Source: Arthrobacter sp. U41
Lineage (GTDB): Bacteria > Actinomycetota > Actinomycetes > Actinomycetales > Micrococcaceae
DNA: 64,000 nucleotides
Assembly (NCBI RefSeq): GCF_001750145.1
Contig: NZ_CP015732.1
Coordinates: 4,154,001 to 4,218,000, forward strand
Direction of reading: 5' to 3'
Shown: piece after piece, positions 1 through 9,514 of the stretch
Position numbering within the stretch: the first letter of the stretch is position 1
Layout: every line of letters starts with the position of its first letter
Program-made: the position numbers and the translations under genes
Notes under the pieces: model-generated
What the model was told of the DNA's origin: nothing
Database searches by the model: none
Seen by the model: the letters and a program-made list of their open reading frames with translations, nothing else

Positions 1-536
1 TTGAGGTGCACGTCCGTGGCCCGGTGCAGCGGAGGAGAGAGCAGGATCGCTCCCTCGACCTCGGAGGCCACGGGTTCCGCCGCCCCGTACATCAGCGCGA
101 GCTCGGTGCCGAAGGACCAGCCCACGAGCCAGCGGTTCGGCAGGCCGCGGTCGACGGCGAACCGCACGGCCGCCTCGACGTCGAGGCGTTCGCCGATGCC
201 CTCCTCGAACGCCCCGTCACTGGTTCCCCTGGGGGATCCGGTGCCGCGCGTGTTGAAACGGAGCACGGCGATTCCGGCCAGGGCGGGAAGCCGGTAGGAG
301 GCCTTGCGGTAGACGTGCGAGTCCATAAAACCGCCGTGGGTCGGGAGCGGATGCAGGGTGATGAGGGTGGCCTTCACCGCGCCGGACTCAGGGAGCGCCA
401 GCTCGCCGACGAGCCGGTGTCCGTCGCTGGTGCGGAGCTCCACGTTCTCCCGGCGGGCCGGGAGAACGGTGGACGCACGGATCGCGGTCGGTGCGGAAGG
501 CTGGCTGAAGACGTACGACGCCGGGTCAAAACTCAT
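1..536 (-). CDS. alpha/beta hydrolase (partial, 3' end beyond window)
   Basis: The minus-strand frame starts at ATG (534-536) and is still open at the window edge, so about 178 N-terminal residues are visible. It shows an alpha/beta-hydrolase core: a strand-and-loop [13 protein letters not shown], then LRFNTRGTG, and the nucleophile elbow GWSFG with its Ser, followed by an ILLSPPL strand. This resembles the dienelactone hydrolase or YheT-like group of small hydrolases; the substrate is unknown. The catalytic Asp and His would lie beyond base 1. It is transcribed away from nucS and separated by 34 bp from the small Cys/His protein gene, which lies upstream in the same orientation, so they may be co-transcribed. 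Confidence 0.8.
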   Translation of the reverse strand, partial: MSFDPASYVFSQPSAPTAIRASTVLPARRENVELRTSDGHRLVGELALPESGAVKATLITLHPLPTHGGFMDSHVYRKASYRLPALAGIAVLRFNTRGTGSPRGTSDGAFEEGIGERLDVEAAVRFAVDRGLPNRWLVGWSFGTELALMYGAAEPVASEVEGAILLSPPLHRATDVHL

Positions 537-570
537 GCGTCCAGCTTAGCGAAAGCATCCGGCCCCCCGG

Positions 571-924
571 TCAGCGGTAGCGGTAGCTGCGTGAGGTCCA
601 GCAGTTGCTATGCCAGTGCCGCCGCTCCGCAAGGCCCGCGGCGGCCCCGAAAAGATGGTCCTCGGACCACACGACGAGGTGCGCCACGCCGGGCAGCACC
701 GCCGTCGAGCAGCCCGGGCAGATGTAGGTCTTCTCCGCCCGGCCGGCGGTCACGGGCCGGACCGACCACTCGCCGTCAGGCGCAGTCTCCCGGCGCGCGA
801 AGCCCGAACGGGCGCGCTCCAGATCCAGCTCCGGCACCGGGCCGCCCTTCGCGCCGGGCTTCGGGACCTTGCCGGAGGCTGCCCTGCCTGGGACGGCTCG
901 GCGGGGGCGGTTGGAACGTGGCAT
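571..924 (-). CDS. small Cys/His-rich actinobacterial protein, function unknown
   Basis: A 117-residue protein with a basic, Pro/Ala/Gly-rich N-terminal half and a C-terminal half carrying a CPGC pair, a HLVVW strand and an RRHWHSNCW motif. The two Cys of CPGC plus the later His and Cys could form a single zinc site; this is inferred from spacing only. Similar proteins in actinobacteria are usually listed as hypothetical or, without good reason, as ATP/GTP-binding. It is divergent from nucS with about 59 bp between starts, so the two share a promoter region. I do not recognise a specific function. Confidence 0.7.
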   Translation of the reverse strand: MPRSNRPRRAVPGRAASGKVPKPGAKGGPVPELDLERARSGFARRETAPDGEWSVRPVTAGRAEKTYICPGCSTAVLPGVAHLVVWSEDHLFGAAAGLAERRHWHSNCWTSRSYRYR

Positions 925-983
925 GGTTCCATTCTGCCCCAGACCGGGTGCCCCTTCTCCCGGCAGACGGTAGTGTGGACCGG

Positions 984-1679
984 GTGCGTTTAGTCATAGC
1001 CCGTTGCTCCGTTGATTATGTCGGCCGGCTCAAGGCCCATCTCCCGCTGGCCACCCGGCTCCTGTTGGTCAAGGCCGACGGTTCCGTTTTGGTCCATTCG
1101 GACGGCGGTTCCTACAAGCCGTTGAACTGGATGAGCCCCCCGGCGTCCCTGCGGGTCTCCACCCCGGACGAGGTCGATGTCGAAATCGGCGTGGTGGAGC
1201 AGTGGACGGTGCAGTCCGCCAAAACCGACGACCGGCTCATCATCAACATCCATGAGCAGCTCCATGACACCTCCCATGAGCTCGGCCAGGACCCCGGGCT
1301 GATCAAGGACGGTGTGGAGGCGGACCTGCAGCGGCTGCTGGCCGACCAGATCGAGCTCCTCGGCACCGGTTTCTCCCTCATCCGCCGCGAGTACTTCACG
1401 GCCATCGGGCCGGTGGACATCCTGGCCAGGGACGCCAAGGGCGGCACCGTGGCCATCGAGCTCAAGCGCCGCGGTGACATCGACGGCGTCGAACAGCTCA
1501 CGCGTTACCTCGAACTGCTCAACCGCGACCCCCGCCTGGCTCCGGTCCGCGGAATCTTCGCTGCCCAGCAGATCAAGCCGCAGGCCAGGGTGCTGGCAAA
1601 CGACCGTGGCATCGACTGCGTCACCCTCGACTATGACGCCATGCGCGGCGTCGACGACGTCGAATCCCGGCTTTTCTAA
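984..1679 (+). CDS. nucS: mismatch-specific endonuclease NucS/EndoMS
   Basis: NucS cuts both strands at mismatched bases and carries non-canonical mismatch repair in actinobacteria, which lack MutS/MutL. The 231-residue product has an N-terminal beta-rich domain opening [15 protein letters not shown] and a C-terminal RecB-like nuclease domain with the expected acidic/lysine triad in GPVDIL (Asp145) and AIELKRR (Glu159, Lys161). It ends in SRLF, which fits the C-terminal clamp-binding tail known for this family. Start choice: GTG at 984; an in-frame GTG at 975 would add three residues (VDR), and mycobacterial NucS starts similarly (MSRVRL), so 975 is a real alternative. The open frame continues far upstream but is antisense to other genes there. 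Its position near the atp operon and a DUF2550 gene agrees with mycobacterial gene order. Confidence 0.93.
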   Translation: MRLVIARCSVDYVGRLKAHLPLATRLLLVKADGSVLVHSDGGSYKPLNWMSPPASLRVSTPDEVDVEIGVVEQWTVQSAKTDDRLIINIHEQLHDTSHELGQDPGLIKDGVEADLQRLLADQIELLGTGFSLIRREYFTAIGPVDILARDAKGGTVAIELKRRGDIDGVEQLTRYLELLNRDPRLAPVRGIFAAQQIKPQARVLANDRGIDCVTLDYDAMRGVDDVESRLF

Positions 1680-1856
1680 AGAGTCCTTTCCAAAAAGGCG
1701 GGAGTGTTTGCCCGGGCCTGCAACGCGGGATGCGCCGGGGAAGCCCGCCTGTGCCGGGGAGGGACTGCGGCACCGTCTGCGTTCATCGATTCTTTGGACA
1801 TAATTTATGGAATTGTGCGCCGCGACCGTTGACCTGCGGCGACGGTCATGAAATTC

Positions 1857-2031
1857 TTATACGAGTCTTTGTGTAGGTGTTTTTCATGCTCGCAAGACAT
1901 GTTGCGAGCGTGAAGCGCCTGCCGCCGAAGCCCGGTAATTCCGGTCCCACAGCCAGGGTTCTTCTCGCGGAGTGACCAAGTCCGGCACGAAGTGTGCCGG
2001 ACTAAATCAAGACCATAATGAGGAGAAATAC
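1857..2031 (+). promoter_or_regulatory. structured leader of the cold-shock gene
   Basis: The 352 bp between nucS and the cold-shock gene contain no gene. A possible -10 box TTATAC lies at 1857-1862, which would give a leader of about 160 nt, close to the leader length known for cspA mRNAs. Two perfect hairpins are visible: GCTCGCAA (1888-1895) pairing with TTGCGAGC (1902-1909), loop 6 nt; and AGTCCGGCAC (1979-1988) pairing with GTGCCGGACT (1994-2003), loop 5 nt. The second stem ends 17 nt before the AGGAG ribosome-binding site (2021-2025). The promoter assignment is weak; the hairpins are directly seen. Confidence 0.45.
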
Positions 2032-2235
2032 ATGGCACAGGGAACTGTCAAATGGTTCAACGCTGAAAAGGGCTTCGGCTTCATCACCCCGGATGACGCC
2101 GATGGCGATGTCTTCGTTCACTACTCGGAGATCCAGACCGGTGGCTTCAAGACCCTCGACGAGAACGCCCGCGTTCAGTTCGAAATCGGCCAGGGCGCCA
2201 AGGGCCCCCAGGCCACCGGCGTGACGCTGGTCTAG
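2032..2235 (+). CDS. cspA: cold-shock protein, CspA family
   Basis: A 67-residue single cold-shock domain (OB fold), the full length of the family. It has RNP1 (KGFGFI) and RNP2 (VFVHYS) with the aromatic residues that stack on single-stranded nucleic acid. Such proteins bind RNA or ssDNA as chaperones and antiterminators in the cytoplasm. The ATG at 2032 follows AGGAG with 6 nt spacing, a strong site. The gene stands alone between a long structured leader and a strong terminator, typical for cold-inducible csp genes. Actinobacteria have several csp paralogs, so the symbol is generic. Confidence 0.95.
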   Translation: MAQGTVKWFNAEKGFGFITPDDADGDVFVHYSEIQTGGFKTLDENARVQFEIGQGAKGPQATGVTLV

Positions 2236-2271
2236 TACGCCGCAGCGGACCTGCCTGCGGCAGTCTGCGCG

Positions 2272-2312
2272 AAAAAAATGATCCCCGGCTTCCGAGCCGG
2301 GGATCATTTTTT
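2272..2312. terminator. bidirectional intrinsic terminator
   Basis: A perfect inverted repeat: an A-run plus TGATCCCCGGCT (to 2290), loop TCCG (2291-2294), then AGCCGGGGATCA followed by six T. It has a T-run in both orientations, so it can end the cold-shock transcript from the left and the mprF-like/esterase/atp transcript from the right, whose last stop is at 2316. Confidence 0.92.
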
Positions 2313-2315
2313 GCT

Positions 2316-4871
2316 TCAGCGTACGAGAGTCCTGAGCAGCCGCGCACTTTGTCGCACGGACAGGCCGGGGAGATAGGCCCGGCTCAGTGCCCTGCCCATG
2401 GCGGGCAGCTGCAGCGGGTCCTGGTAATAGAGGTACAGGGTCCGGTAATCGGGCTTGAAACGGGACTTGAAGGTGGCCAGCGAGCGGAACCCGTACACGG
2501 GCTCCAGCGCTTTGCCGACGACGTCGAGGATTCCGGCCAGCCCCTCGGATCCGGCCTCACCGCCGGCAACGCCAGCCGCGTTCGCGGTATCTTTCGCCAG
2601 CGGCGATCCGGAAAGGGAGATGACTTCCACCGAGTTGCGTAGCTCCTTCACCGCGGAGGCGATCAGGAATTCCATCACGCCGGGGAAGGCGTCGCCGCGC
2701 CTGCGCATGAAGTCCAGCGTCCAGCTCACGAGACGCCCGTCCGCATACACCGGCAGCCAGCTGGTGACACCCTGGACCTGTCCCTCGGCATCCACCGCCA
2801 GGCAGCAGAGCACCTCCTCGTCCTCAAGCTCATCGATGCCACCGAGGGTGAAGCCCATCTCCGGGACGGACTTTTGGGCGGCCCATTCCTCCGAAACCTC
2901 GCTCAGCTGGGCGCGCAGCGCAGGCGCGAAGTCGGCGTACCGTCCCCACACCGCGCGCACCCCGGTCTTCTCGGCCCGGTTCAGGGCTGTCCGGACGTTC
3001 TGCCAGTCCTTGCCCTTGAACTCCAGTGAGCGCACAGCCAGCCGGGTCTCCTGGGCCACCGCCACCCGCCGGAAGCCGCGGGCTGCCAGCATCGGCCACA
3101 GCTCGTCGGTGCAGGAGTAGAAGCTCGGAATGAGGGCGTGTTCGGCGCAGTACCGGATGAAGCCTGCCGCGGTCTCCTCGCGGAACGCCGCCGGGCCGAA
3201 GGGCCCGGCCAGCGTCAGCGCGACGTTGCCATGCTGCTGGTAGGCCACTCCCCCGCGGCGCTCCGGCGCGAACCAGTACTTGTTGGGTTCCCACAGCGCC
3301 ATCCAGGACAGCGAGTCCCCGCCCTGGCGGATCAGGCCGCGGGCCACGTCACGGTCCCCCGCTCCCGCATCCGTACGGTGCAGCCTGCGCTGCAGGACCA
3401 GCCAGACTGCGGCCAGGGCGACCGTCCAGAAGATGATGCCGGAGCTGGCGAAGAGGAAGGACTCGACCGCGTCGCGGCCCTGGAAGATGCGGCTGTAGAT
3501 TCCGGGGATGGGGAGCGGCAGGTACTGACGGGAGAGTTCCGCGGCCAGGCCCAGCAGGCCGCCGTCGCGGTCCATGCCGCCGGCGGCGAGCCAGACGCCG
3601 GTGTAGCCGGAGGCGAGCACGAGCCAGGTGCCGCCGACGACGGCGGCAAGACTCCGGCGGGCCCTGGGACTTGTTTCAACGCGGAACTGCCGGCGGTTGG
3701 CAGCGAGCAGGACCACGAGCACGAGCGGAACCACCACCAGGGGAAGCACATGGACAAAACCTGACCCCATCACGCCGGTACGCGGCCGGTCGGGGTACTG
3801 CGGAATCCTGGCGATCAGGGACAGGTAGACGGCCGCCATGGCCGTCACGGCGAGCTGGAGGGTGATCGCGATCCGCAGGGCAAGCCGGCGGCCGTGCCGC
3901 ATGCCGTCCGCACAGATGAGCAGGAGCACCACAGGCACAACCGCCAGCGCGAAACCCAGCGGCCCTGCGAAACCGGCGCGGCCGGCCTCCAGGCAGCTGA
4001 CGTCGATCGTGCCGCCGCAGTTCTGTTCCAGTTGGCTCAGTGTGGGCAGCGGATTCAGGACGACATCCCGCAGCAGGGCCAGCGGCCCGGTGGGGGTCCG
4101 GACTGTGGCCGTCAGGATGGGGCCGACGGCAAAAATCGCCACGGTGAGGGCGAGCAGGTTGCGGGTTTCGCGCCCGGTGGAGCGGTGCCGGTGCAGGGTT
4201 CCCTTGTCGCCCTGGATCCACCAGCCGGCCGACAGCCCGGCCAGCGCACCGGCGAATCCGACGATGGTCCCCGGGTGCCCCACGTACAGCACGAGCATCA
4301 GGGAGATGGAGATCACGGCGGTGCGCAGCCTCCGCTGCCACAGCGTGGGCAGCAGCCCGCTGGACGCCAGCGAGACGGCGAGGACCGCGGCGTACGGGCC
4401 CATCAGCGCAGCGTCCCCCATCCGGCTCAGCCAGCCGTCGTCGACATGGCGGGCGATCTGGGTCAGCAGCAGGAACAGCGTGACCGCGGCGAACTGGGCG
4501 GCGAAGTAGAACACGGCCGTGCGCCGCGTGCCCAGCTTCCGCTCGGCGAGGCCCAGCAGGACCAGGATCATCAGCGCGGCCGCGGCGTAGGCCAGCAGGT
4601 TCGTGGCGAAGAACATGGAGGTGAACAGCGACCACCAGCGGCCGGACTTCAGGCCCGGGGCACTGACGGACGCCACGTCCAGCAGGGATTCCGGCGGTCC
4701 CGCGAGGAAGCTTCCGGTGGCTGCCCCGGTGACCAGGAAGACCGCGAGGACCGTGAGGGTGAAAGGGATGGCGCGCAGATGGCCCAGCGCCTGCCGCAGG
4801 CCCTCACGGCCGAGGCCCCGGAGCGAGGCAGCCCCGGTCCCCCGCTGCCGTGCCGTTACTCCCGGGCTCAC
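2316..4871 (-). CDS. MprF-like aminoacyl-phosphatidylglycerol synthase with rhomboid-like membrane domain
   Basis: An 851-residue membrane protein. The N-terminal part (about 35-215) is a multi-span domain resembling a rhomboid fold (GRWWSLFTSMFF, then later GFAGALAGLSAG) but without a GxSG serine motif, so it is unlikely to be a protease. More membrane segments follow to about residue 500. The C-terminal 320 residues are a DUF2156/MprF catalytic-type domain of the GNAT fold (EPNKYWFAPERRGGVAY, FIRYCAEHALIPSFYS, VTSWLPVY). Family members move an amino acid (Lys or Ala) from charged tRNA to phosphatidylglycerol at the membrane. GTG start at 4871, overlapping by 4 nt the stop of the upstream esterase gene, so translation is probably coupled. 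Which amino acid is used cannot be told from sequence. It is the last gene before the 2272-2312 terminator. Confidence 0.78.
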   Translation of the reverse strand: MSPGVTARQRGTGAASLRGLGREGLRQALGHLRAIPFTLTVLAVFLVTGAATGSFLAGPPESLLDVASVSAPGLKSGRWWSLFTSMFFATNLLAYAAAALMILVLLGLAERKLGTRRTAVFYFAAQFAAVTLFLLLTQIARHVDDGWLSRMGDAALMGPYAAVLAVSLASSGLLPTLWQRRLRTAVISISLMLVLYVGHPGTIVGFAGALAGLSAGWWIQGDKGTLHRHRSTGRETRNLLALTVAIFAVGPILTATVRTPTGPLALLRDVVLNPLPTLSQLEQNCGGTIDVSCLEAGRAGFAGPLGFALAVVPVVLLLICADGMRHGRRLALRIAITLQLAVTAMAAVYLSLIARIPQYPDRPRTGVMGSGFVHVLPLVVVPLVLVVLLAANRRQFRVETSPRARRSLAAVVGGTWLVLASGYTGVWLAAGGMDRDGGLLGLAAELSRQYLPLPIPGIYSRIFQGRDAVESFLFASSGIIFWTVALAAVWLVLQRRLHRTDAGAGDRDVARGLIRQGGDSLSWMALWEPNKYWFAPERRGGVAYQQHGNVALTLAGPFGPAAFREETAAGFIRYCAEHALIPSFYSCTDELWPMLAARGFRRVAVAQETRLAVRSLEFKGKDWQNVRTALNRAEKTGVRAVWGRYADFAPALRAQLSEVSEEWAAQKSVPEMGFTLGGIDELEDEEVLCCLAVDAEGQVQGVTSWLPVYADGRLVSWTLDFMRRRGDAFPGVMEFLIASAVKELRNSVEVISLSGSPLAKDTANAAGVAGGEAGSEGLAGILDVVGKALEPVYGFRSLATFKSRFKPDYRTLYLYYQDPLQLPAMGRALSRAYLPGLSVRQSARLLRTLVR

Positions 4872-6277
4872 TGCGGGACGCCCCAGCGGGACGCCAGGAA
4901 GTCGAGCCCGGCGGGCAGCCCCTTGGATCCGGTCTCCCAGGAGTGCCCGGCACCAGGGATCTGGCGGGCCTCCACGGTGAACCCGGCGGCGCGCGCGGCC
5001 CCGGACAGGAGCTCCATATAACCAACGAACTCAGGGTCCCGCTCACCGGCGCCAAAGTAGATGCCATGCCCCTCGTAGCGGCGCTCCTTCATGAGCCGCA
5101 ACGGTGTCTGGCGGTCGAAGGCTTCGGTGTCCCCGCCGAAGGCGGCCAGGATGGTCTTTTCCCGCTCCTTGGCGAGGGCAGGTTCCTTCTCGCTCGAGAA
5201 GGCCAGTGCGGAGCTGTAGATCTCCGGATGCCGGGTCACCATCTGCATCGCGCAGGTCGCGCCAAAGGAGAAGCCGCCGGCCGCCCACTGCGCGGGGTCC
5301 GGATCCACGTCCAGGGTCCGGTTGATCCAGGCCGGCACGTCCACGGCGAGGAAGGTGTCCGCCCGGGCAATCCTGCTGTCCATGCAGAGGGTGTTGCCCG
5401 AGGCTGAGGCGTTCGGGTCAACGACGACCACCACCGGTGCCACGCCGTGGTGCGCTGCCGCGAACCGGTCCATCCGGCTCCGCAGCGCCCCGCCGGTCAG
5501 CCAGTCTGCCGGACCACCCGGCTGGCCGGAGAAGAGGACCAAAACCGGAAGGGCCGGCCGGGGTGTGCTCCGGTAGGCCGGCGGGAGATAAATGTAGGCC
5601 TCGCGGCTTTCGAACCCCGAGCTGGAGCCGGGGATCCCGGCGCGGCGCAGCACCCCGCTTTCGGGCAGGCCGGCCGGCGGCTGCCAGGCGGACAGGCTGG
5701 TGGCTGCGGCTCCCGGGGTGCGCTTCAGCGCGTCTTCCAGCGGCTGGATCCGCGCCACGGCCGTGCCCATCAGGTCGCTCACCGTGTGGTTGAGGCCGAA
5801 GTAGCCGTTGATCTGGACGGCGGAGAGCAGGACGACGCCGAGCAGGGCGCCCGTTGATGCCACGGTCGTCCGGGCAGGACGCCGTGCGGGGTTCAGGCCG
5901 TGATCGGGTCCGGAGCCGGCGTCGGGTCCGGGCGCCGCGGGGCCGGCGCTTCGCCAGGTCCGCCACAAGTGCAGAATCCAGAGCAGCAGCGCCGCGACCG
6001 AGGCAAGCAGCCAGGCAAGCACCTCCCGCGGCAGTTCGCCGGGGAAGACGGGGAAGACGTAGATCATCAGCCAGTGCGCGGCGGCTAGCAGCGCGGAGGC
6101 GGCCAGCACGACGGCGGCGACTGGAAGCAGGAAAACCATCACGCGGGGGGCGTCTGTGTCGCGGGGGCGGTAGCGCCCGCACTGCCGCAGGAAGTAGGCC
6201 ATGCCCGCCGCGCCGGCAGCCCAGGCAATCCAGAGCACCGGCCCGTCGACCAGGCGGATGCCGTCTAACAGGTCCAC
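4868..6277 (-). CDS. membrane-anchored esterase (esterase D-like), candidate aminoacyl-PG hydrolase
   Basis: A 469-residue protein. The first about 160 residues hold several hydrophobic segments (WIAWAAGAAGMAYFL, VMVFLLPVAAVVL, a third and fourth pair), followed by an alpha/beta-hydrolase domain of the putative esterase/mycolyltransferase type: AYIYLPPAYR, PVLVLFSGQPGG, nucleophile elbow GGFSFGA (Ser337) and a C-terminal GAGHSWETG with the likely catalytic His. The catalytic part is predicted to face outside. Start GTG at 6277, chosen because it lies 4 nt after the DUF2550 stop; the frame is open further upstream. Overlap with the MprF-like gene (GTGA) suggests a joint task. In Corynebacterium glutamicum an alanyl-PG synthase is paired with an alanyl-PG hydrolase of similar design, which is the model used here. 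Confidence 0.72.
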   Translation of the reverse strand: MDLLDGIRLVDGPVLWIAWAAGAAGMAYFLRQCGRYRPRDTDAPRVMVFLLPVAAVVLAASALLAAAHWLMIYVFPVFPGELPREVLAWLLASVAALLLWILHLWRTWRSAGPAAPGPDAGSGPDHGLNPARRPARTTVASTGALLGVVLLSAVQINGYFGLNHTVSDLMGTAVARIQPLEDALKRTPGAAATSLSAWQPPAGLPESGVLRRAGIPGSSSGFESREAYIYLPPAYRSTPRPALPVLVLFSGQPGGPADWLTGGALRSRMDRFAAAHHGVAPVVVVVDPNASASGNTLCMDSRIARADTFLAVDVPAWINRTLDVDPDPAQWAAGGFSFGATCAMQMVTRHPEIYSSALAFSSEKEPALAKEREKTILAAFGGDTEAFDRQTPLRLMKERRYEGHGIYFGAGERDPEFVGYMELLSGAARAAGFTVEARQIPGAGHSWETGSKGLPAGLDFLASRWGVPQ

Positions 6278-6281
6278 CAGG

Positions 6282-6713
6282 CTAGCGCCAGGTGCCGACG
6301 CCAATGACCGGCCCGGCCTCAAGCCAGGAGGACAACCCGGTGTAGGCGTCGAACCGCATCGCGAGCAGGACGTCCCGGCCCTCGTAGCGGAGTTCGACAA
6401 TCACGGCGTCGGGCTGGACCTTCACGAGTTCGGATTCAGTGGGCTTGCGCCGGCCGATCAGCTCGAGCGAGCTCCGCCGGAAGGTGTGTTTGGGCCGCAT
6501 GCTTAACGAGGCAAGGCGGAACCACTCCAGGTCGTTGTCCTGATAACGACAAACCCCCATCTGCCAGCTGTTCCCAGCCGTGCAAATGGAGGCGTCCACC
6601 GTGCCCAGGGCGCGCCGCAGATTGAAGCGGCGCACCCCGGAAAGGCACAGTGCAGATACCAGCAACGCAAAGACCGTTGCCAAGGCGATGAACGGAAAAA
6701 CTGTATCGTTCAT
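6282..6713 (-). CDS. DUF2550 family membrane protein
   Basis: A 143-residue protein with one N-terminal membrane segment (about 8-28, FIALATVFALLVSALCLSG) and a soluble domain with TFRRSSLELIGRRKPTESE and a C-terminal GVGTW. This is the actinobacterial DUF2550 family, found directly after atpC in many genomes, including Mycobacterium. Function is unknown. The start ATG at 6713 is 10 nt after the atpC stop, and the stop is 4 nt before the next start, so it belongs to the ATP synthase transcript. Confidence 0.85.
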   Translation of the reverse strand: MNDTVFPFIALATVFALLVSALCLSGVRRFNLRRALGTVDASICTAGNSWQMGVCRYQDNDLEWFRLASLSMRPKHTFRRSSLELIGRRKPTESELVKVQPDAVIVELRYEGRDVLLAMRFDAYTGLSSWLEAGPVIGVGTWR

Positions 6714-6723
6714 CAAGGTCGTG

Positions 6724-7008
6724 CTAGCGGATCCCCGCAGTAGCCGCGTCGCCCATTTGGGCGTTGTCAGCGACAATGACGACCCGGTTGTTGTCGACGG
6801 AGAAAAACCCGCCGTCGACAACTACGGCAATACGGTCACCGGAGACCGGCTGGATTGCCAGCTCACCTTCGGCCAGAATCGCCAGCAGGGGCGAGTGGCC
6901 GGGCAGGATTCCGATTTCACCATCGCTGGTGCGGGCCTTGACCATCTTGGCCGCTCCGGACCACACGAAGTGGTCCGCTGCGACAATCTCAACCTCAAGC
7001 TCAGCCAT
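6724..7008 (-). CDS. atpC: ATP synthase F1 subunit epsilon
   Basis: A 94-residue epsilon subunit of the central stalk, which links gamma to the c-ring and inhibits ATP hydrolysis. It has the N-terminal beta-sandwich motifs (VEIVAADHFVWSG, GEIGILPGHSPLLAIL, VDGGFFSV). It is shorter than the about 130-140 residue E. coli form because the C-terminal helical hairpin is reduced, as is usual in actinobacteria, so the inhibitory role may be weaker. The ATG lies 1 bp after the atpD stop. The frame is open upstream inside atpD but that part is not family-like. Confidence 0.95.
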   Translation of the reverse strand: MAELEVEIVAADHFVWSGAAKMVKARTSDGEIGILPGHSPLLAILAEGELAIQPVSGDRIAVVVDGGFFSVDNNRVVIVADNAQMGDAATAGIR

Positions 7009-7009
7009 A

Positions 7010-8497
<1,488 letters not shown>

Positions 8498-8544
8498 TTA
8501 AGTTTACTTTGGTGCAGGTACAGCAGGATCCGGGCTCGTGGAGG

Positions 8545-9438
8545 CTAGGACGCGTTCAACGCGTCGGCACCGGCCACGATTTCGGAAAGCTCCTGCGTAA
8601 TTTCAGCCTGGCGGGCAGTGTTGCGCAGACGCGTGAACTTCTTGATGAGGTCCGTGGCATTGTCGCCGGCGGACTTCATTGCCCGCTGGCGGGCAGCAAG
8701 CTCCGAAGCCGCTGCCTGCAGCATCGCGGCGAAGATACGTGATTCGATGTAGCGCGGCAGCAGAGCATCAAGAACCTGCTCCGTTTCCGGCTCGAATTCG
8801 TAGAGCGGCAGGAGGTCCGATTCGGACGCCGCCTGCTCTTCGACAACCTCAAGCGGGAGAAGACGGACTACCGTCGGCTCCTGCGTGACCATGGACTTGA
8901 AGCGGGTGTAGACGACATGGATCTCGTCGACGCCGCCCTCTGCGTAGTCTGTCGCAAAGTCAGTCAGCAGTGCGTCGCCGATTTCCTGTGCGGTGGCAAA
9001 CTCCGGTGCGTCCGTGCCGCCGGTCCAGACACGCCCGTAAGGACGGTTCCGGAAGTCGAAGTATGCCTGAGCCTTGCGGCCGACCAGGTACATCTTGACT
9101 TCCTTGCCCTCCTCGACGAGCAGCTCGTTGAGGCCTTCCGCCTGCTTGAGCACGCTCGCGGAGTACGAACCTGCGAGGCCACGGTCCGAGGTGATTACCA
9201 GGACGGCGGCCCGGCGGATCTGCTCCGGCTCGGTGGTCAGCGGATGGTCGATCTCGCTCTGGCTTGCGACAGCAGAAACGGCACGCGTGATGGCGTTTGC
9301 GTAAGGCAGTGAAGCTGCTACGCGTGCTCGGGCCTTGCCGATGCGCGAGGTAGCGATCAGTTCCATCGCCTTGAAGATCTTGCGCATCGACGTCGTCGAG
9401 CTGATCTTCTGGCGGTAGACCCGAATCTGGGCTCCCAT
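8545..9438 (-). CDS. atpG: ATP synthase F1 subunit gamma
   Basis: A 297-residue rotor shaft subunit. The N-terminal helix ([20 protein letters not shown], then [11 protein letters not shown]) and the conserved C-terminal helix ([32 protein letters not shown] region) form the coiled coil turning inside alpha3beta3. The central [11 protein letters not shown] segment is canonical. Its length agrees with actinobacterial gamma subunits. It is located between atpA and atpD as expected. Confidence 0.97.
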   Translation of the reverse strand: MGAQIRVYRQKISSTTSMRKIFKAMELIATSRIGKARARVAASLPYANAITRAVSAVASQSEIDHPLTTEPEQIRRAAVLVITSDRGLAGSYSASVLKQAEGLNELLVEEGKEVKMYLVGRKAQAYFDFRNRPYGRVWTGGTDAPEFATAQEIGDALLTDFATDYAEGGVDEIHVVYTRFKSMVTQEPTVVRLLPLEVVEEQAASESDLLPLYEFEPETEQVLDALLPRYIESRIFAAMLQAAASELAARQRAMKSAGDNATDLIKKFTRLRNTARQAEITQELSEIVAGADALNAS

Positions 9439-9514
9439 ACTTATCCTTTCCTAAGATCCCGATGGCCGGGGCTGCCGGAACCCGGTGGGGTCCCGACAGT
9501 CCCTGCCAGCGAAA

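Noticed and set aside
6..983. Upstream extension of the nucS frame by over 300 codons
   Set aside because: The extra part is antisense to the alpha/beta hydrolase and the small Cys/His gene and unlike NucS.
6278..6400. Longer start for the membrane esterase
   Set aside because: The extra 41 codons overlap DUF2550 and look random; GTG 6277 gives operon-like spacing.
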